Part shown: positions 37,126 through 48,900 of the stretch, piece by piece | Numbering within the stretch: position 1 is the stretch's first letter | How the letters are laid out: the number at the start of each line of letters is the position of its first letter | NCBI GenBank assembly: GCA_012861695.1 | Contig: JAAOOA010000518.1 | Span: 124,001 to 188,000 of the forward strand | Direction: 5' to 3' | DNA length: 64,000 nucleotides | DNA from: Trematomus loennbergii | Taxonomy: Eukaryota; Chordata; Actinopteri; Perciformes; Nototheniidae | Position numbers and translations under genes: made by a program | Notes under the pieces: model-generated | What the model was told of the DNA's origin: nothing | Database searches by the model: none | What the model saw: only the letters and a program-made list of their open reading frames with translations

Positions 37126-37737
37126 GTAAACATTGTTTAATTGTTTACGTGTTTTTAAATGTATGGAACAGTGTTTTGTCTCTTTCAAAACTCATTGGCC
37201 GGATACATGGGGACGATTTTATATTCACTATGACCGTTAATATTCCAGTGAGACGAAGTACGTCCGGTGACGGGAGTGATCCCATGCTAATTTTGTCCAA
37301 AAACCAGAGCATTCCCTTATCATAGTGGTTGTGAGTCTTTTTGCAGCAGTTTTTTTATCTAACTGGTAATTTGTCGCCATTTTACGTTTATTTATTTTGT
37401 CATTTTGTCTCTTTTCAGTCATTTTAAGTAGCTTTTTTTGTCTTTTTGTGGTTATCTTGACCCTTATCATAGTGGTTGTGAGGCATTCTGAATCTGATTT
37501 TGGACTTTTTTGAACTCTCTCTACATTTTGTTGACACATGCAGATTTCACAAACTCATTCCAGTAACGAGTAAAAGGAAGTCGCAAATTTCCCTATTTGA
37601 TTGTTTTGCAGATGTCATTTCTAGTATTTAAGCGCTGGTTTTCCTCCTGTTCTCCACCACAGCTCTCCTTCTGCTGCAGGTTCCTACAAACGCTCTTTCA
37701 TTTCTTTATCTTTAATCCTCTTTTCATCATCCTCCCC
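37126..37737 (+). promoter_or_regulatory. 5' flank and probable promoter of the lectin gene
   Basis: TATTTAAG at about 37,625 in CTAGTATTTAAGCGC is a TATA-like box about 110 bp upstream of the lectin ATG. Downstream CT-rich sequence could be the 5' UTR. 37,126-37,590 shows no repeat boundary or gene. Promoter use is inferred from spacing. Confidence 0.45.
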
Positions 37738-39391
37738 ATGAAGACACTGGTTGTGTTCGTATTTGTTTGTGCCTCCATGGCCTTGGCTGGAGCTGCTGGT
37801 GAGTATTATAATTTATATATACGTTGTTCTTAATATATTGTCAACAATAAGCCAATAACCACAGTTTCAATCCGTCAAGCTCTCTCAGAGGCAGCGCCGG
37901 AGGAAGACGAATTAGGTGAGAAGACTTTGGATTTCTTTCTTGTTTAACAAAACCATTAATTGAATAACACAAAAAGAAATGCAGTTTTTTATTGTATTAT
38001 CAGGATTCTATTTTTATTTTTCAATTGGGTTTTCATTATTTTAAGTTGTGTATTAATTCATATAATTTTTTGTGCATTATTCTTCTTCCTATTATTATTA
38101 TTATTTTATGCTTTTTTATTTTATTTTTATGTTGTGTAATATTACGGAGCCCCTAAAGGGACATGGAAAAAAAGTCGGGATAACGGGTTAGTAAATTATG
38201 CCGTTGTCCCGACTTTTTTTTTTTTAGAAAGTTACCGCTGCGCCATGGAGGAAGTGGAGCACACAGGAGACTACCATTTCATTGCAGACTTTTATGTTTA
38301 CGTGGGGAAATGACAGTGCATACATTATTTGAGATATATTTCGAACTCAGACTTAATTTTAAGGACATTTCAGCCAGGGGTGTGTGGTTAAATGGTAGCA
38401 GCCTGCGGTCACTCCAACGGGAACTGTCAACGGGGGGAGCCTAGCTGCGGGGAAACGGTGGACCTCTGTCGCCTGTCAGCGCAACTTAAATTATGCTGTT
38501 TAAAAACATAAAAAATAAAGGGCGGTGCCGGGCCGTCAGCGAACCGAGCCGGCCGTGTACGGTCCGCTGACGACTGGCTGTTCTGTGATTCTCCAGAACA
38601 CACAGATGGCCAGTCGGCCCCTGCACACACCTCTACACACCGGGCCTGGCGCCACGAGGGGGCAAAAGGGGGCATAACCCCCTCAGTTGTCTTATTTGCC
38701 CCCTCACTTTGAGCATCATTCATCCATCGAAAAGTAAAATAAATGTCACAATTATTAAATAACTTTAAATAATTATTTTCCCCAACACACGTTACTATGT
38801 CTAGATCAGATATGTGGGCGGGCAGTCAAGTAACGTGTAAAAAAGCCTCAACCCCAAGTGAGCTTGTTAATTAATGTTAGCGTGTGTGCTTAGCTGTAAA
38901 CACAGTCGGATGGGTGACCAAAACGTCCCCGATTTCCGGACAAGGTCCCCGTTTCCGGTGGCCGGTACCGGGTTGAAACTCACGAATATGTTCCCGTTTT
39001 TGAATGTGCTTTAAAAAACATAGAGCAAGGTGAAATAAAATGTTACATGTCAGTAAAAACAGAGTAACTGTGCCTTTTGTAGCGTTAGCGTATTTCTTCT
39101 TCAACTAATTCTTCTTCTTCTACCTCTACTTCTTCTTCTTCTACCTCTACTTCTTCTCCTTCTTCTTTTTCTTCTACTTCTACTTCTTCTTCTACCTCTA
39201 CTTCTTCTTCTTCTTCTACCTCTACTTCTTCTTCTTCTACCTCTACTTCTTCTACTTCTACTTCTTCTTCTTCTACCTCTACTTCTTCTTCTTCTTCTTC
39301 TTCTACCTCTACTTCTTTCTTCTTCTACCTCTACTTCTTCTCCTTCTTCTTCTTCTTCTTCTTCTACCTCTACTTCTTCTTCTTCTACCTC

Positions 39392-39422
<31 letters not shown>

Positions 39423-42400
39423 ACTTCTAATTCCATGTACCTTCCCGCAAAATATTGGATAAAAGAAACTCGGCTAGTAGTGTCAACTAAATCCATAGTA
39501 TTAGAACAAAAGTGCTTTAAACGAGGTAAATTACGAATATATGTTCTCAATCGTCATGTGTGGGATTGAATATTAAATTAGTTTAGATGTATTGTCCCCA
39601 GGGGAAATTCATTTTCACAGCTCTGTGAAAACAATATGAAATCAACAAAAAATAAGACAGACAACTACAGATAGCACCACACATGATGGTTACTTGTTAT
39701 TATTTAGGGCTGCCTGTATGGATCAGGTTGTTGCCAAAGCGAGCCCTTTTACTATAATAATAATAATATGTAATGTATTATAAAACCATATTGGTACAAT
39801 GAGCGACATCTAGTGACGGATTCTGGAACATTGATTTGATTTTCTCCTGGCAGTTAGACTCTAGAGACAAACCAGGGGACTATATGTTTAATCTGTGTCT
39901 GTCCATTTGGTGTAGTATTTGATCCAATATTACATTTGGTTTATATATTAGTCGCTTTCTTATGAAATGCCAGGTTTTAGGCCTTAGTTTGAATATTCAA
40001 GCCTGGAAATAAAAATCCCCAGATTAATTTTTCTTTAATCCTGATATAGAGTAGATAGTAAATAAGTAAATCTGATAGGAAGACGAGCCTGTCAACATAC
40101 ATTGAGGAAATCAATGTTAGTCTGTTAACCAAAGTGCAGCCATCTAATAATGTTCTATCTATCATTAAAGATCAGAGGAAAAGAACAGAACGAGAGGGGT
40201 GAATCCGGAATACAAATAAAGAAGCAGAGATAGAGCAGTGAGCAGTTTTCATGTCCCTTTAGGGGCTCCGTATATTATTAACTTTTATTATTTATTTAAA
40301 CTTATTTTAAGTTATATGATATTGTGTAATATAATTATATTTCATCATGTACTATATTATTTTCTTATATCATTTTGTGTGCATTATCATTATTATTTTT
40401 ATTATATTTAATTATTATAAATATATTGTCAGTCAATAATAAGCCAATAACCACAGTTTCAATCTGTCTAGTTCTTTCAGAGGCAGCGCCGGTGGAAGAC
40501 GAATTAGGTGAGGAGACTTTGGTTTTTTTTCTGCTTAAAAAAGTTTCATTTAACTAAAAAACTAAGGAAAATAATAAGGAAAAAAATATGGTTACATTTT
40601 ATTTTATTATCAAAATTCTATTTAGGTTTTTTTCATTTTCTAAATGGGTTTGCATATATTAATTATTTGTAATTAAAGAATTTGAATTATGTTGTATTGT
40701 TTTTATTTTAAAGTGTGCTTTATTAACTTATTTTATTGTTAAAAAAGGATATTTTTTTGTTTAATGTTATGCTTTTTCTTCTATCAAGTGTTATTATGTA
40801 TGTATGTTAAATGTATAAATGTTAATTTATATGTAATGTTATATCATGTTATGTTACAGTGTGCTATATTAACCTAAGCTGTTTTATTTCATATTGCATT
40901 TTTATTTATTGTTCATTTTCTCTTTTTGTTTCCAGCTGAGAGTCCCAGCTCCAATGCTTGCCCTGATGACTGGATGGAGTTCGATTGCCGCTGTTTTCAG
41001 TACGTTCCCAAAGTGCTGAGCTGGGCCAAAGCTGAGGTCAGTGAGGAAAACATCTCCACATATAAACATTACGATGATTACGATGAAAAGTAAAACATTT
41101 CAATATAAAGGAACTACAGCACGGTCACATGACTTCACGTCACCACTGCTAAGCTAAAGGTGGCTAATGTTGGGCTATAAAGGAACTACAGCATGGTCAC
41201 ATGACTTCACGTCACCACCGCTAAGCTAAAGGTGGCTAATGTTGGGCTATAAAGGAACTACAGCACGGTCACATGACTTCACGTCACCACTGCTAAGCTA
41301 AAGGTGGCTAATGTTGGGCTATAGAGGAACTACAGCACGGTCACATGACTTCAAGTCACCACCGCTAAGCTAAAGGCGGCTAATGTTGGGCGTGATGACG
41401 TTTAGTCGTCTCATTTTGACAAACAAATACTGGCTTATTTTATGTCGTAGAGCTTCCTTTAAGGTACAGTTATTACATGCTGCTTTTATTTTGAAAAACA
41501 AGCCCTATCTTAAAGCTCCCATGTCATGCTTTTCCGGTTATTACCCGTCCCCTTGTGTGTTATGAAGGTTTTTATGCATGTAAACGGTGTGCAGAGTCAA
41601 AACCCTCAAAGTACACCCTGTAGCGAGTAAAACTCTAACACAGAAAATACCTCCCCAAAACGCCTCGTTGGAGATACGTCACTGCCCATTTGATTCTTCC
41701 GGGTACCGCCTGATGTCCTGCGGTACCCGGAACGAAATGGACCAATCCCGAAGAGCTATGGCCACACCAGCAGCGGCGTGTTCCTCCTCCAGAGGTTCGA
41801 AGAACCGGCATTTCACAGACGAAAGCTTCCAAAACATTGCCCAGTTTGAGGCCGGATATGCACAGCTTGTTTGGACCGTTTGGAGCAGGGGAAGATCTGG
41901 GTATACAACCTGTAAGTTTGCATTGTTATTTGTGTATTTATCAAACAAGACTGTTTAAATGTGTAAACTGTGTTGGACTGCTAAGCCATTGACACAGTGC
42001 TGGCTAACTAAGTTGCTAGCGTTTCCATATATCAACTCTAATATCAGCAGATGGCCTTGCATACATGTTTGTCATGGCAGGAGAATGTCTGCAGTCACAC
42101 ACACGGAATACTCATACAGTATACTCCGGGTGATTTACCGTACATTGTGACAGTACATATATTGCATGTAGCTAACGAGGCTAGCTGTATGCTAGCGCAA
42201 AACAATGTATTCATGCAAGTTACATTGTATGGTAGCAGAATACCCGTATACGATTGCAATTATAAACACGTTATTGCTAGCCTAATAGTAGTTTTTTACA
42301 CTGCATTATAGTTGCCTTTCCTCCAAGCTAACGTTCATATCGTGTTAGCTACCAAGGTAAACAAAGCTAGGTTAGCATATTAGCAGGCAAGCTGTTCATT

Positions 42401-45054
42401 ACACAACTACTACTAACGAATCTAAAACAACTAAGTTTCTCTAATATTTTGTGATTTGCATTTGATTTCGTCCAGCCAGATCCTGGCGGACAATCCATGA
42501 CGGGGACGGGACTACTACTACTGAGGCGTCGTGCTAAAAGGCACCGCACCAACTGTGCGCAGCAAGATGCGAGGAGGAGGAATGGATGATATACCGTGTG
42601 TATATATGTATATTTATGTTCATTTTGTACATTTATAAAAATAAAGTTTAATGGAAATACTTAGTAGGCCTATCCTTTCTTCCCTGAATTCATATATAGC
42701 AAACCATGATTTGATTTCTCATCAAACAGTAGTAGTTTATAACGGGTAAAAATAACTTACTCTTTGTTATGAGCGGCTCGTAGGCCACAACGAAAGACAA
42801 GGAGACATACACGAGTTTACAAAACCATGGCACATTTATTGTGTAAATGCAGAGATAGGTGGTTGAGAGGATCGCAGAGTTAGTCTTCCTGCAGCCGCTT
42901 TGGAGAGAGACTGGGGCCGTCGTGTGACTCCGGGCAGCCTCTTCAGCTCCACCCATCGTAAGACAAAGGCCCTGGGGCCGTCACACTCTTCTATAACAAC
43001 AGTTAAAATATATATGTATATAAAATATACGGCTGTACCGACGCCATGATAAGACTGATGTTACGCTGAGAGCAGCCGGGAAAAGCACTGTTAGACATGG
43101 GCGCAGCCTCTCTGGTGGTTGACTAATCAGAATGAGTGGCCGAGCTGACCAATCGGAGCACACTAGGCTCACAGGGAGGGGGGGGCAAGAGCTCCAACGA
43201 GTCGTTTAGTGGAGAAAGTGAATACTGCTGAATACACATGCTTGACAGATGCTGTATGCGAAACCAATGTGAGTTTGGAAAATTGCACAGTATAAATCTA
43301 TTTTAGTATACCTCAACAATGTAATTATGATCAGTGGAAATGGCCATGACATGGGCCCTTTAAGCTTCCTGTAACTATACAGTTACTATATGGGTCTTTT
43401 TTTTACAATAAGGCTAATCCTGTGCTTCCTATTAGGATACAATTACTATTAAGTTACTTTATTTTGAAAATAAAGCCTTGTCTGATGCTTTCTGTAAGGG
43501 TACAGTTACTAAATGAGGCTTTCATTCTGTTTCCGTCCTGGTTCTCTGTGACTGTTCTTAAGTACACCTTTTAGTTACTTGTACTTTACACAAGTTCTTC
43601 TTTCACACCTGCTTCCTGTTGATGTCCTGCAGAAAAACTGCCACTCCATGGATGCACGCCTGGCTTCTGTTCACAGCTCGGCTGAACACAACGAGATCCA
43701 GAAGATAATCATCGACGCCTCGCAGAAGCTGAAGGAAACCTGGATCGGAGGCTCGGACGCGCATGAGGTATTTTGTAGTATTTACTCAAATACTGCACTT
43801 AGGTGTTACTCTATAGGTACTCAACTTGAGTATTTTAAACCTGTGCTACTTATTTTGAATAGCGAGCAGAAAAGCATTACTTTTCTGTCTCATTTCTTTT
43901 TTAAATGTCGCATTAAATACACTTTGTCTGCATGTGGACGAGTGGTTCTGGTCTGATGGGTCACAGAAAGAATAGCGAGCAGTCAACAGTTTTTTTGACG
44001 ATATGTCGCATTAAAATACTAAATTGTTCTCAGGCGGGTGAGTGGTTCTGGTCCGATGGCTCACATTTCGACTACAACGACTGGTGTGCCGGAGAGCCCA
44101 CTGTACAGGAAGCCCAGAGGTGCCTGCAAATCAATTATACAGGTAAAATAATTCTTCATTTAGTAAGTAATAATGCCAACTAATTGGGCTTTTATTTTGA
44201 AAAAGTAAGCCTAATCCTGAGCTTCCTGTAAGGGTACAGTTTCTCCTTTAGGCTTTTATCTTGAAAAACAAGCTTTACCTGACGATTCCTGTCAGTATAC
44301 TGTTACTTTGTGGGGCTTTTATTTTTGAAAAACAATCCTTATCCAAAGCTTTCTCTACTGTACGTAAACAGTTAGTTTCTGGAGCTTTTATTTTGAAATC
44401 AAGCCTCAGTCAAAACTTCCTGTTATTAAACACTTAGCTTTTGGGGCTTTTATTTTGAAAAACAAGCAATATCAAAAGCTTCCTGTAAGTAAAAGTTATT
44501 TTCCGTGGCTTTTATTTTGAAAAAAAGCATTATCCAAAGCTTTCTCTAAGTAAACAGTTAGTTTCTGGAGCTTTTATTTGAAAAAAAGCATTATCCAAAG
44601 CTTCCTGTAAGTAAACAGTTATTTTCTTGGGCTTTTATTTTTGAAAAAAGCGTTATTCAAAGCTTCCTGTAAGTAAACAGTTATTTTCTTGGGCTTTTAT
44701 TTTGAAAAAAAGCATTATCCAAAGCGTCCTGTAAGTAAACAGTTATTTTCTTTGGCTTTTATTTTTAATCATAACAACTTTTTCATATAATTTCAATAAG
44801 TTCTATGATACTAAAAAAACGGACTTTCTGAGTGCATGACTTTTACTTGTAATGGAGCATTTTGACAGTTTATTATTGCTGTTTTCACTTTAGTAACAGG
44901 TCTTCTTTCACATAGTGTGTATTTTGTTTGTTTTTTGGATAAATGCTGGGATAACATCGAGTGCTCCACCGAGCATCCGTCCGTCTGTGTCAAAGACGTA
45001 AACGATTTCAGAGATGTGTTTGTGTGCGTGCATGCTTGTGTCCAAAAGATCTGA
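37738..45054 (+). CDS. Secreted C-type lectin (ladderlectin / type II antifreeze-like), six or seven exons
   Basis: A predicted secreted single-CTLD carbohydrate-binding protein. Exon 1 is 37,738-37,798: signal peptide MKTLVVFVFVCASMALAGAA. A 27-bp symmetric phase-1 exon is present twice (37,889-37,915 AAPEEDEL; 40,481-40,507 AAPVEDEL). Exon 3 is 40,936-41,036 (CPDDWMEFDCRCFQY). Exon 4 is 43,633-43,767 (ARLASVHSSAEHN, WIGGSD). Exon 5 is 44,034-44,142 (GEWFWSDGSHFDYNDWCAGE). Exon 6 is 44,939-45,054 (KCWDNIECSTEHPSVCVKD). Cysteine spacing and the WIG and CWDN words define the fold. The EPN/QPD sugar motif is EPT here, so Ca-dependent binding is uncertain. All phases agree, but the exon 6 acceptor is GG (44,937-44,938), not AG. 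The product is about 165-175 residues, normal for the family. Introns hold a 2.1-kb transposon, a 72-bp tandem, a TTAA element and a ~62-bp tandem. Confidence 0.85.
38144..40271. mobile_element. 2.1-kb terminal-inverted-repeat transposon between duplicated lectin exons
   Basis: The inverted ends are ACGGAGCCCCTAAAGGGACA and its complement, 22 bp, flanked by 5-bp ATATT (38,139-38,143 and 40,272-40,276). A subterminal palindrome, GTCGGGATAACGG with CCGTTGTCCCGAC, lies at about 38,175-38,215. The interior has an unusual pyrimidine tract but no recognisable transposase. I cannot assign a superfamily. Confidence 0.8.
39108..39430. repeat. Polypyrimidine (TTC/TACCTC)n tract
   Basis: About 320 bp of almost pure C/T-plus-occasional-A strand in CTTCTTCTACCTCTACTTC-type units. 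The minus strand gives a spurious Glu- and Arg-rich frame. Such mirror-like homopyrimidine tracts can form triplex DNA. Confidence 0.93.
40508..40935. other. Lectin intron, AT-rich
   Basis: There is no feature beyond the splice signals. The sequence is AT-rich, with runs of TATGT. Confidence 0.5.
41107..41392. repeat. 72-bp tandem repeat in lectin intron 3
   Basis: Four units of 72 bp start at 41,107, 41,179, 41,251 and 41,323. Each contains AAGGAACTACAGCACGGTC and GGTGGCTAATGTTGGGC. Units are over 95 percent alike by eye. Confidence 0.95.
41514..43359. mobile_element. Long TTAA-target element (ATGTCATGCTTTTCC family) in lectin intron 3
   Basis: 1846 bp between TTAA at 41,510-41,513 and TTAA at 43,360-43,363. 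The ends are AGCTCCCATGTCATGC and CATGACATGGGCCCT. The outer parts match the 0.8-kb copies in blocks X1 and X2. The middle is longer and includes a 123-residue plus-strand frame (MATPAAACSSSRGSKNRHF...) of unknown meaning, plus a segment at about 42,580-42,655 with AATAAAG. No transposase is recognised. Confidence 0.8.
43861..43970 (+). pseudogene. Ghost copy of the lectin exon 5 start
   Basis: GACGAGTGGTTCTGGTCTGA at about 43,935 copies the start of exon 5 (GGTGAGTGGTTCTGGTCCGA at 44,037). The intron sequence before both is also duplicated (AGCGAGCAG, ATGTCGCATTAAA). The ghost lacks an AG acceptor at the right place and runs into a stop. Confidence 0.65.
44180..44770. repeat. ~62-bp tandem repeat in lectin intron 5
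   Basis: About nine imperfect units share GCTTTTATTTTGAAAAA, AGCATTATCCAAAGC and TTCCTGTAAGTAAACAGTTA. Related single units flank the TTAA element at 41,460-41,510 and 43,364-43,510, so the TTAA element landed in the same kind of repeat. Confidence 0.9.
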
Positions 45055-45115
45055 TTTCACATCTTTTCTTTGACTATTGCTGTAACACAGAGGCATGAAG
45101 GCTTATTCGTGTACG

Positions 45116-45121
45116 AATAAA
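45116..45121 (+). terminator. AATAAA poly(A) signal of the lectin gene
   Basis: AATAAA lies 62 bp after the lectin TGA, on the same strand and at the expected distance for a short 3' UTR. Confidence 0.7.
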
Positions 45122-45986
45122 AGGCTTAAGCATTACAAAAAAAAAAGCTGGTGTGTCAACTATTTAAAAAATGTTCACTGTTACTCTGAATATTATTATT
45201 ATTATGATTCTCATTGTTATTATTATTACTGTATTTGTGTTTATTTGTATCATTGTCATACAAGAAGTATACCATTTATTATAGATGTAGAAAACTTTAA
45301 TTTATTTCAGTCACATGACTTCCTTTCTGCAACTGCTGATGGTTCAAGGTCAGTGAGTCATGTAACATTCAAGAATCACAACAAAATTGGAAATTACACT
45401 ATCTAATCAAACTCTAGGAAAATGTAAAGGAAACGTTTGAGGGTTAGTTAGTTTATTTGAACAGCACATTTTAAGGCAGAAAGGCAATTCAAAGTGCTTA
45501 AGGGCAATGCTAAGGCACAGTTACACCGAATTTGTGTGATTTATAATAAAATGAATTACAAATAATAAATATTAGACTCTGTAACACTACTGCATATTTA
45601 CAATTGTTACACCAATACATCCGGAAAAAGTCACATAAACATCAGTGTTCATTACTTATTCAAAACCGAGGGCATTACGAATAGAAAACAAACTAAAACA
45701 ACAAGAGGTCACTTCGGAATTAAGGTGTTTGGTAATGTGTAAAATGTTTGGGCTTTTTTGCATAATTTCATGTCATTGAGAAAAGCTGAGAAAGCAACAT
45801 CTGTGTATGACAGTGCAAAAATCCCAGCCCCCCTGAACGCACCGCAGCGAAACCGAAAGTTAAATGTTTGCACGGCAGCTGCTCCACTAACTGGGTTTAA
45901 AAACAGCGGACAGAGGTGTTTTTTTACTGGAATCTTTTCACCTTTCTTTCAGCAGAAAAGACACATCCAACCCGCGAGACTTAGAG
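45122..45986. other. Intergenic region upstream of the Ig gene
   Basis: AT-rich with a short TTAT/CATT-rich stretch near 45,190-45,260. No repeat boundary or RNA gene was recognised. The Ig gene promoter probably lies at its right end, but no TATA box is clear. Confidence 0.4.
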
Positions 45987-48900
45987 ATGTGTCTGCGTGC
46001 TCTGCTTCTGGCTGCTGTGCTTTTTTGTTCAGGTAAAAGTTTCAAGTTATAGTCGCCATTTTGACCACTTGTAGGTGTACTGTGTAGGTGTGTAGTTTCG
46101 AAGAGAGAAATAAGTCGTCCATTTGCACTCATAGCAAAATGAGTAACAATATTTGTATGTTCCTGTGAGACTACATCCAGACAATAGTTTGAAATGCCTT
46201 GCTCGATTTGGACAGTATTGAAGTGGTTTTGGAGGATGCTGTATCATTTCTGACATTTTCAGGATCAAAAATGTCAGTTTTAACCAGATAGCCATATTTG
46301 TAGTCCCGGTGGGCTGATTTGGACTACCATGAGTAGAGATTGGATATAGTAGTCATCACATACAGAGCATCAACTAGTTCCTGAACAGTGTCCTTCACAT
46401 GCTGATATCCAAGAGAGGGAGATACACAGTCACAAGATGGAGGAATAGAAAGCAGTATTCAATGTTTACTTCAGATTAGCTCCACGTCAGAAATGATCAT
46501 GCTTGTCATATGTCTATCTCCATAGAGGCTGAATCATCATGTTAATCACATAGCTATCATATGCCTAAAACAGTCCTGATGCTCTTCTAGGTAAATCAAA
46601 TCAAATCAAGTTTTATTTATATAGCACATTTTTAAACGATTTTTGGTCGAGCCAAAGTGCTGTCATATAATAAAAATACCCTACAGTAAAGACACTTTAC
46701 AGCAAATACAACAGCACAGTTTGTTCAGAATATCAGTATGAGAAAAACGACACCCTCTGTCCTTAGAGGGTGTCGAGGTAATCATACATCCTGTCATGTA
46801 CACAGCTACAGTTGGGATACCTTTGTTATAGGGCTGTGCAATTAATCGTATTTTAATCGCAATTACGATTTTGGCCTGCCACAATTACGAAAACAACATA
46901 ATCGAAAAAAACGATTATTTAGCTTTGCTAGGTTGTGACAGTGCACTGCAACATATTTGATCTAATTTATTTTGGTCTAATTTATTTGTATTTATCATAT
47001 TAATATATGTTTAGTAGCTTGTGGAAGTGCGCTCCAAATATTTGTTGATCTTGTTTATTGGTATTTATTATTTTGATATTATTTATTTAAAGTGGACCTA
47101 TCATGCTATATTTAAATGATATATTATAGGGCCATACCTATATAAGGTATATTTATACGTTTCTTTTCAAAATACCAAACAGATCATGCATTTTAGCCAT
47201 GCCTCATTTCGCTCTATGTGCTGTTTGCTGTCTACGGTCTGATTCTGCTGACCACGCCCCCCTGCAGGAGAGGGGAGACGTGCTCTGATCAGCTGCTGGG
47301 CTGTCAGAAGAGGGGGAGAAAAAGGGATCTCCGTCCTCCGTGTTTTATTATATAGAGTTGTTATTCATTTGTTTTAAAGCTCAATAAATAACAAAGAAGA
47401 CCTTTGACCGGCACTTTTCTAATTTTGTCCGGAAGATTTAAACTTTAACGGACATCTTGACCGGCGAAAGTAACTGAAACTGAAACTCTGCCGCACGGTC
47501 CCCTCGTTCCTTGGAAGAGGCGGAGAGGTGGGTGTTTGTCATCTGCTGGTGGACTAACCGGAGAGAATTACAGTGCTTGCCTCGACGGGGAGGGATTGCA
47601 TTGCAGCGGGAGCAAACGCTTGCCTCGGGGAGGGAGAAAAAAAGTCACAGCGGAGAATAAACAGAAGGGTAACCATGGTAACTATGGACGGGAAGTCTTC
47701 TTCACTGCTTTTGCGGCAGACTACAGCGCCACTTACAGGCCTGGCATATGTACTACAGCGTCTCCAGCGCTTTCGAACGGCAATGGCCGTGGCTGTCTCC
47801 TCCTGATTGGTGGAGTTGGCCCAATAGCCGTAGCGCCACCGTCCTGACGTCAGGACAGTGTTCAAATCTGGATCAGTTTTTATCAGATCTGTTGCAGCCC
47901 CTTTTTTAGAGATTTGGGTATGGAGGAAAATAGAGAGGGTTGTGTTTTCTGACACTTGGTGAGTTCCCTGGAACACCGGGGACACATATTCATGTATAAA
48001 AGACGTACAAAAGTGCATTTTGCATGATAGGTCCCCTTTAAATTTAAATATAAATGTATTATTTATTTTATTTATTTTAGTATTGGTTTTTCAGTTGAAT
48101 TATACGTTCAGGGTAATCAACAGTTAAAAAGATACTGTTCAAATTATTATTTGTATTTGTTTTAAAGTTCAATAAATGGATGTTTTCAAAGTCAATGAAT
48201 AATCGTATTTAATAATCGTGATATCAATTATTGACCAAAATAATCGTGATTATGATTTTTGCCATAATCGAGCAGCCCTACTTTGTTATCATGTTACTCT
48301 GATACTGGAAGAGTGCATTCAGTATTTTTCCACCAATTTCTTTTTGTGTTTTCCCAGCAGAGTCCTCGGTCCACGGCTCTCCAGAGAAGGTTTGCGTCTC
48401 TGCCGGCGGCGTCGTTATTCTTCCTTGCAGTTTCCCTCCCAACGATGTCTTCCGCACGTTGGAGTGGTCCAAGACGGAGTGGTCCAAGACAGACCAGGAG
48501 AAAGTAATCGTCTTCCTGTTCCGCGACAACCGCGAGGATCTCGTAGAGCAGAGCCCGCTCTACGTTTCCCGGACGAACCTCGTGGAAGATCTGAAGAGTG
48601 GAAACGCCTCGCTGAGGATCTCCAACATTCAAGCGGCGGATGAAGGAACGTATCAATGCATGAGGATGTGGAATAAAGACCAACAAAATATTACAGAAGT
48701 GGAGCTTTCTGTTGGTACGTTCAGTCTACCTATCAGGGTTCATATTTGGGAGAGATGTCAAAAGTACACACATTTACTCAAGTAGAAGTACAGATACTCG
48801 TGTTTAAAAATACTCTGGTAAAAGTAGAAGTACTGACTAAACTTCTCTACTCAAGTAAAAGTAAAGAGGCTTTGAAATGTACTTCAGTAAAAAGTACCCA

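Noticed and set aside
39101..39550. 149-residue Glu/Arg-rich frame on the minus strand
   Set aside because: It is the complement of a CTT/TACCTC tract inside a transposon; no flanking coding signal.
41587..41958. 123-residue frame in the long TTAA element as a host gene
   Set aside because: It lies wholly between transposon ends, lacks splice or domain support, and its 5' half is the same repeat as in block X.
47536..47847. 103- and 154-residue overlapping frames in the nested TTAA element
   Set aside because: No homology recognised, frames on opposite strands overlap, and the element's other copies are non-coding.
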